This document shows positions 15,052 through 18,546 of a DNA stretch of 18,546 bases, piece by piece (the stretch's first letter is position 1; every line of letters starts with the position of its first letter). The stretch lies in contig JAQVMR010000015.1 of the NCBI GenBank assembly GCA_028703545.1, positions 1 through 18,546 of the forward strand. The letters run 5' to 3'. The DNA comes from Patescibacteria group bacterium. GTDB lineage: Bacteria; Patescibacteriota; Patescibacteriia; UBA1558; S5-K13. The notes under the pieces are model-generated. The model did not search any database. It was not told the origin of the DNA and worked only from the letters and a program-made list of their open reading frames with translations. Position numbers and translations under genes: made by a program.

Positions 15052-15800
15052 TTCTTTTTATTAATTGCAACAACACAAAGAATGTCTTTTAGGGTTAGAC
15101 TAATTAATTTTAGAATTATTTTTTTTACAATTATAAACAAAACAAATTTTTTATTTTTTTTGTCTCCCCTGCCTACATTATAAATTTGATCAAATGGACT
15201 TTTATTATGAATCCTTAGTGAGGCCGAACAAACTGTTTTTATTTTATAAAGATCAAAATCAAAATCAAAAAAAAGTTTTCTCATTGTTTCCTTTGTAAAA
15301 ATTCTTATATGAGTATAATCATTCCAAAAAAATGATGGCAGGATTGGAATTAACGCTCTAGCCCAATTGGGGGTTTCCATATAAATCCTTCCGTTATTTT
15401 TTAAAATTTTTTTAAAGTTTTCTATAGTCTTAATCGGATATATAAGAAGCTCTATAACATGTATACAAATGATGGCATCAAAAAAATCTTCTTCATACAA
15501 ATCATCAATTTCTTCAATAGATATCTTTCTAAAATGAGCTTCTTTTGGCAAAAAATCAGCCACATTGCTAATATCAATAGCATAAATATCTATATCAGGT
15601 CTAAAAGACAAAATTAGTCTAATCATTTTACCATTACCACATCCAGCATCTAATATTTTAGCCCCATTTGGTAAACCATTAATAAATTCTATTAAATACT
15701 TTCTATGGGGGCATAAGTCTCTTAAAATTTCATCTTTTGAGGGAATATTATTAACCCTTTGACCAAAATAATTTATGGGAAATTCTTCATTTTTTAGCAT
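15048..15800 (-). CDS. SAM-dependent class I methyltransferase
   Basis: A 250-residue methyltransferase without a zinc-ribbon. Motif I is ILDAGCGNGKM (49-59), with the acidic ribose-binding residue in YAIDIS (73-78). CIHVIELLIYPIKTI (112-126) matches the post-II region, and KILKNNGRIYMETPNW (131-146) the LKPGGxLxxxxPN block. The final part is basic and hydrophobic (KKIILKLISLTLKDILCVV), possibly a membrane-facing surface. The start is ATG 15800, with no Shine-Dalgarno. It overlaps the GT9 gene through ATGA, with TGA as stop. The 138 bp before it, down to the acetyltransferase gene, contain no recognisable feature. The acceptor is not known; a glycan sugar is likely because both neighbours are glycan genes. 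Confidence 0.83.
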   Translation of the reverse strand: MLKNEEFPINYFGQRVNNIPSKDEILRDLCPHRKYLIEFINGLPNGAKILDAGCGNGKMIRLILSFRPDIDIYAIDISNVADFLPKEAHFRKISIEEIDDLYEEDFFDAIICIHVIELLIYPIKTIENFKKILKNNGRIYMETPNWARALIPILPSFFWNDYTHIRIFTKETMRKLFFDFDFDLYKIKTVCSASLRIHNKSPFDQIYNVGRGDKKNKKFVLFIIVKKIILKLISLTLKDILCVVAINKKK

Positions 15801-15938
15801 AATATTGATCTAAATTATTAAAATTTTATTGTTAATTTTTTTATAAAGAAGGCGGTCTCATAATAGTAAAATAAGTGGAAATGCCTGGGTGAAAATGTAA
15901 TTACACTTGAATAAACTAAATATTTTTTGTTTTTCTTT

Positions 15939-16388
15939 TTAATTTATTTTTTTAATAACTTTTGCAGGAACACCAACTGCTACAGAATTTTCAGAAATAT
16001 TAGAAGTGACTACGGCTCCAGCTCCCACGACAGAATTTTTACCTATTGTAACACCAGGATTAATTATGGCTCCAGCACCAATCCAAACTCCATCTTCTAT
16101 TATTACAGGTCTTTCAAAATGTTCCCTTTCTTCCATGGTTTTTTTATAATCTAAACCACTGGTATGAATCATAGAAAAAGAAGAAATATGAACAAAATCC
16201 CCAATAGATATTTTTTCTCGGGCATTTAATAATACGTACTCATTTATAACACAATTATTTCCAATAGAAATATTTTCTGGGTTAGATAAAATAATTGTTC
16301 TTGCAATAAAATTTTCAGTTCCTATTTTATTAAAAACATATTTCCAAATATGTAATTTTCTAAATATTTTTTTAAAAATAATATTCAT
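15939..16388 (-). CDS. left-handed beta-helix acyltransferase (maltose/CysE-type O-acetyltransferase)
   Basis: A 149-residue hexapeptide-repeat enzyme. Imperfect [LIV]-G-x4 repeats run from NISIGNNCVINEYVLL (39-54) through KISIGDFVHISSFSMI (59-74). They continue in VIIEDGVWIGAGAIINPGVTIGKNSVVGAGAVVTSNI (95-131, cited as the repeat block), and the protein ends with GVPAKVIKKI. His75 in MIHTSG is the likely catalytic base, by analogy with the loop histidine of maltose and galactoside acetyltransferases. These enzymes trimerise and move acetyl groups from acetyl-CoA to sugar hydroxyls. At 149 residues it is shorter than LacA-like enzymes (about 185-200), mainly at the N-terminus, but the domain looks complete. 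It is likely to decorate the surface glycan. Long AT-rich gaps on both sides (138 and 207 bp) are unusual for this compact operon. Confidence 0.87.
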   Translation of the reverse strand: MNIIFKKIFRKLHIWKYVFNKIGTENFIARTIILSNPENISIGNNCVINEYVLLNAREKISIGDFVHISSFSMIHTSGLDYKKTMEEREHFERPVIIEDGVWIGAGAIINPGVTIGKNSVVGAGAVVTSNISENSVAVGVPAKVIKKIN

Positions 16389-16516
16389 TTATTTTAAACA
16401 ATTAATAATTATAATAATAATTGAGTATATCAAAATTTGATTTTATTCTCAATATAATTTTTTTTATAAAAATATTTCATATATTTATTATAAATAATTT
16501 TCTATAATTTTATTAA

Positions 16517-16576
16517 TTAATTTTTCAAAATATTTTCAAAAATTTTTTTCCAATCAAATTCAACTATTAATATGTT
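16517..16576 (-). pseudogene. possible tail of a lost glycosyltransferase gene
   Basis: In the gap behind the methyltransferase, the minus strand reads NILIVEFDWKKIFENILKN between two stops (TGA 16577-16579, TAA 16517-16519). FDWKKIFENILK is the kind of helix that closes many GT4 glycosyltransferases. More Lys/Ile/Tyr-rich codons follow after further stops. The evidence is only this short similarity in a very AT-rich stretch, where lysine- and isoleucine-rich peptides arise easily. Confidence 0.3.
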
Positions 16577-16595
16577 TCATTTATCATTCTTCATA

Positions 16596-17204
16596 TTATC
16601 TTTTTTCCAAAATAAAAAAATGATGATATGGGCTTTCAAATGGAACAAAGTCTTTTTTTATTATAAAATATTCATTAATCTTTTCTTTTATAATTCCTAA
16701 ATCAAACCCCTCTTTACCTATTTCCCAATAATGTTCACCATTAAAAATATGCTTTTTCTTAATAAATGGCAATTTGAATTGAAGTTTAATTTCATGAAAA
16801 TATGGCAAAACAAATTTAAAACCAAAATGTCTACCCCAATGAGGGAGGCTTATAATACAGTATTTTTTACTTATCCCGCCTATAGATTCTAAACATTTGT
16901 TAAAATTTTCAAATGGCAGATGTTCCAAAACCCCAAAGGCACAAACAACATCAAACGAATTATCATTTAAATTAATATTATCCACACTATAAACATAATC
17001 TGGATTTAAACCAGGGTCTATATCCATTGTTTTAAAATCAATATCCTTGAAATTAGAATTGAAATAGTTTTTTAAAAACCCATTTCCAACGCCAATTTCT
17101 AAAACATTCTTGGGTTTTAATTTTTGTATTTCATTTACCTGATGCCAATAGCTATTCCATCTTAATATTGAATCGTATCCATTAAATCTATATTTATTGT
17201 ACAT
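16596..17204 (-). CDS. SAM-dependent class I methyltransferase (small)
   Basis: A 202-residue methyltransferase. Motif I is VLEIGVGNGFL (34-44), the acidic residue for the SAM ribose is in TMDIDPGLNPDYV (59-71), FDVVCAFGVLEHLPFENF (84-101) covers motifs II and III, and CIISLPHWGR follows. The N-terminus (RFNGYDSILRWNSYWHQVNEI) is short, so the acceptor-binding part must lie mostly in the C-terminal 70 residues, rich in aromatic and basic residues (HWGRHFGFKFVLPYFHEIKLQF). There is no transmembrane segment. The start is ATG 17204, with no Shine-Dalgarno; 4 bp earlier a 32-residue glycosyltransferase-tail relic ends. It is the third class I methyltransferase in nine operon genes. The acceptor is unknown and is likely a sugar of this glycan. 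Confidence 0.83.
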   Translation of the reverse strand: MYNKYRFNGYDSILRWNSYWHQVNEIQKLKPKNVLEIGVGNGFLKNYFNSNFKDIDFKTMDIDPGLNPDYVYSVDNINLNDNSFDVVCAFGVLEHLPFENFNKCLESIGGISKKYCIISLPHWGRHFGFKFVLPYFHEIKLQFKLPFIKKKHIFNGEHYWEIGKEGFDLGIIKEKINEYFIIKKDFVPFESPYHHFFILEKR

Positions 17205-17208
17205 AAAA

Positions 17209-17307
17209 TTATAAATTATTTATCATATCTTCTATTAAGTTTTTCAAATTATGATTGTCTATAAACATATTCCCCAGATTCTTACTCAATTTTTTATTAT
17301 TCTTCAT
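17209..17307 (-). pseudogene. C-terminal fragment of a glycosyltransferase, relic of a second copy
   Basis: A 32-codon reading frame (ATG at 17307, TAA at 17209) overlaps the end of the GT4 gene in another frame. Its residues 14-28, MFIDNHNLKNLIEDM, align with the GT4 tail IIVEDHNLEKLIKKI at about residues 324-338, sharing the HNL-x-x-LI core. Placed directly behind the live gene, it looks like the leftover tail of a related glycosyltransferase replaced or deleted by recombination. It could be translated by chance, but nothing suggests a function of its own. Confidence 0.5.
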
Positions 17308-18340
17308 AAATATAAACAATCTTTTTGATTAATTTTTCTAAATTATGGTCTTCTACTATGATCTTTCTCAACTCTGAAAAATCTTCATTTCTATTATTAT
17401 AGAAATATTTTATTTTTTTATACAATGATACATAATCTTGTTTTTTGAAATAATATTTCTCAAAATCATTTAAAATATCCATTGCAGATTCATTACATGT
17501 TATAATGGGCAATTCACATGCCATGGATTCTAAAATAGCCTTGTCTAAACTACCAGTATGACTCATATTAATAAATAAATTTGAATTTTGTAAATAAATT
17601 GGTACCTTATTATTTTCTACTGCACCAAAAAATTTAATCTTATCAACTAATCCCAATTTTAATATAATCTCCTTAATGCCAGACAAATAAATATGGTCTT
17701 CTTTCAAACATGCGTCACCAAATATATCCACATCAAAATTAAGTCCATCTTTATTTAATAAATCAATCGCTCTAATAAGGGTTTCGTAATCTTTTGATGG
17801 AGAAATTCTGCCAACAGTTATAATTTTAAATTTTGATGTTAATTTTTTATTAATATTTTTAATAAAAATATTAATATCTATTCCATGTCCTACAATGTTT
17901 ATTTTTTTACTTTCTAATCTAAAACTTTTTTTTGTTGGTGTAAAAATATAATTTACTATCTTTTCGGCAAATCTCAATGAATGATTTACGCTTTTATGTG
18001 CATACCACAAACCAATTTTTTTATTAAGTAATTTCCAAATTAATGAGCCCAGAATAACATAAATTTGATTCATGTGCACAAAAACAAAATCATATTTTTT
18101 TCTATACTGAATTATATATTTATAAAATCTATATAAATATTGTAATTTATTTTGTTTTTTTTCTTTTCCAAGAGAGTGAACAAATACATTTCCTGGTAAA
18201 TCGTGTTTGCCTTCATATAAACATATTATATGAACTTCTTCGGACACTTTGGCAAATTCTTTTATCCAAGAAATAAAAAAATTTAAACCAAGTCCATCTT
18301 CCATATCGTCAACTTTTTGAGTTATAATCAAAAGTTTCAT
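17297..18340 (-). CDS. GT4-family glycosyltransferase (GT-B fold)
   Basis: A 347-residue retaining glycosyltransferase of the GT4 type. The first strand and loop are MKLLIITQKVDDMEDGLGLNFF, with an N-terminal domain of ordinary length. The donor-binding half shows INIVGHGIDINIF (about 147-159), FKIITVGRISPSKDYETLIRAI (about 171-192), VDIFGDA, and FINMSHTGSLDKAILESMACELPII (about 255-280), with the conserved Glu in ILESMAC. The protein closes with RKIIVEDHNLEKLIKKI, the helix that normally swings back to the N-terminal domain. No membrane helix is seen. The start ATG 18340 is 9 bp after the stop of the upstream epimerase gene, without a Shine-Dalgarno. The stop at 17297 overlaps a short glycosyltransferase-tail relic. 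The donor sugar is not known. Confidence 0.9.
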   Translation of the reverse strand: MKLLIITQKVDDMEDGLGLNFFISWIKEFAKVSEEVHIICLYEGKHDLPGNVFVHSLGKEKKQNKLQYLYRFYKYIIQYRKKYDFVFVHMNQIYVILGSLIWKLLNKKIGLWYAHKSVNHSLRFAEKIVNYIFTPTKKSFRLESKKINIVGHGIDINIFIKNINKKLTSKFKIITVGRISPSKDYETLIRAIDLLNKDGLNFDVDIFGDACLKEDHIYLSGIKEIILKLGLVDKIKFFGAVENNKVPIYLQNSNLFINMSHTGSLDKAILESMACELPIITCNESAMDILNDFEKYYFKKQDYVSLYKKIKYFYNNRNEDFSELRKIIVEDHNLEKLIKKIVYIYEE

Positions 18341-18349
18341 AATAGTTAT

Positions 18350-18546
18350 TTAACAGTTTATTTCTTTATATAATTTTTTTATCCCTTCATGTAATTGATA
18401 TTTCGGTTGCCATTTTAATAATTTACATGCCTTCTTTATATCTAATACATTATATTTTAAATCAAAATTCCTAGCAGATAAATATTTCACACGTATTTTG
18501 TAACCCAAAATATTTTCTATAACATTTATAACATCAATCAACGATG
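18350..18546 (-). CDS. C-terminal end of an NAD-dependent epimerase/dehydratase (extended SDR), partial
   Basis: Only the last 65 codons are in the window; the frame is open to the right edge, so any start seen here (such as the TTG at 18541) is not the real one. The visible part, VINVIENILGYKIRVKYLSAR, NFDLKYNVLDIKKACKLLKW and QPKYQLHEGIKKLYKEI, is the typical tail of UDP-glucose 4-epimerase-like and related nucleotide-sugar epimerases (SARxFDxxxNVLDIxKAxKLLxWxPxxxLxEGIxK). The Rossmann domain and active-site YxxxK lie outside. It would supply a nucleotide sugar to the downstream glycosyltransferases, whose nearest member starts 9 bp on. The exact substrate cannot be told from this tail. Confidence 0.85.
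   Translation of the reverse strand, partial: SLIDVINVIENILGYKIRVKYLSARNFDLKYNVLDIKKACKLLKWQPKYQLHEGIKKLYKEINC

Noticed and set aside
15801..15938. Possible gene remnant in the gap between a methyltransferase and the acetyltransferase (a minus-strand frame containing FSPRHFHLFYYYETAFF)
   Set aside because: I could not link the peptide to any family. A perfect TGTAATTACA palindrome (15897-15906) is too short to support a claim.
1..18546. CRISPR array, transposase, integrase, toxin-antitoxin or phage genes
   Set aside because: No regularly spaced repeats and no protein with the relevant motifs were found on either strand.

Overview
The window is AT-rich, densely packed and bacterial. It most resembles a member of the Candidate Phyla Radiation (Patescibacteria). 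Three things point there: a partial DUF8128-type protein next to its usual small partner at 1-1696, an exported FN3 protein with C-terminal 'KRPx' repeats, and an almost complete lack of Shine-Dalgarno motifs. UGA acts as a stop codon (two ATGA stop/start overlaps), so the UGA=Gly code of Gracilibacteria/SR1 does not apply. The lineage is inferred from gene families; no rRNA gene is present.

Layout. (1) 1-1696, minus: a two-gene unit encoding a conserved small protein and the N-terminal 393 residues of a membrane-anchored DUF8128 protein that runs off the left edge. (2) 1824-5306, plus: housekeeping genes corA, cysS and dus, with a 75-bp palindromic repeat element between cysS and dus. (3) 5307-5648: an intact tRNA-Glu(CTC) flanked by two broken tRNA pieces. 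Each piece carries a short GC-rich palindrome at a tRNA-loop position. A bidirectional terminator follows. (4) 5649-7941, minus: an exported FN3/KRPx-repeat protein, a TM1266-like ACT-fold protein and a secreted RlpA-like barrel protein. (5) 8138-10982, plus: the initiating sugar-phosphate transferase (WcaJ/WbaP type), a gutted epimerase pseudogene and a Wzx-type flippase. (6) 10985 to beyond 18546, minus: a long surface-glycan operon. In transcription order it holds a partial epimerase, a GT4, a methyltransferase, an acetyltransferase, a second methyltransferase, a GT9 heptosyltransferase-like protein, a fused RfaE2-GmhB protein, another GT4 and a zinc-finger methyltransferase.

Regions 5 and 6 together read as a Wzx-type lipid-linked surface polysaccharide locus. 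WcaJ primes undecaprenyl phosphate, the GT4 and GT9 enzymes extend the chain, methyltransferases and an acetyltransferase decorate it, and Wzx flips it. The RfaE2-GmhB fusion next to a GT9 suggests that heptose is one building block. No Wzy polymerase or O-antigen ligase is visible. The locus has three gene remnants (an epimerase and two probable glycosyltransferase tails), a sign of repeated gene turnover.

No CRISPR array, transposase or phage gene was seen. I found no clear new defence or mobile system. The most unusual signals are the palindromes lodged in broken tRNA copies, the RfaE2-GmhB fusion, and the glycosyltransferase and epimerase relics.
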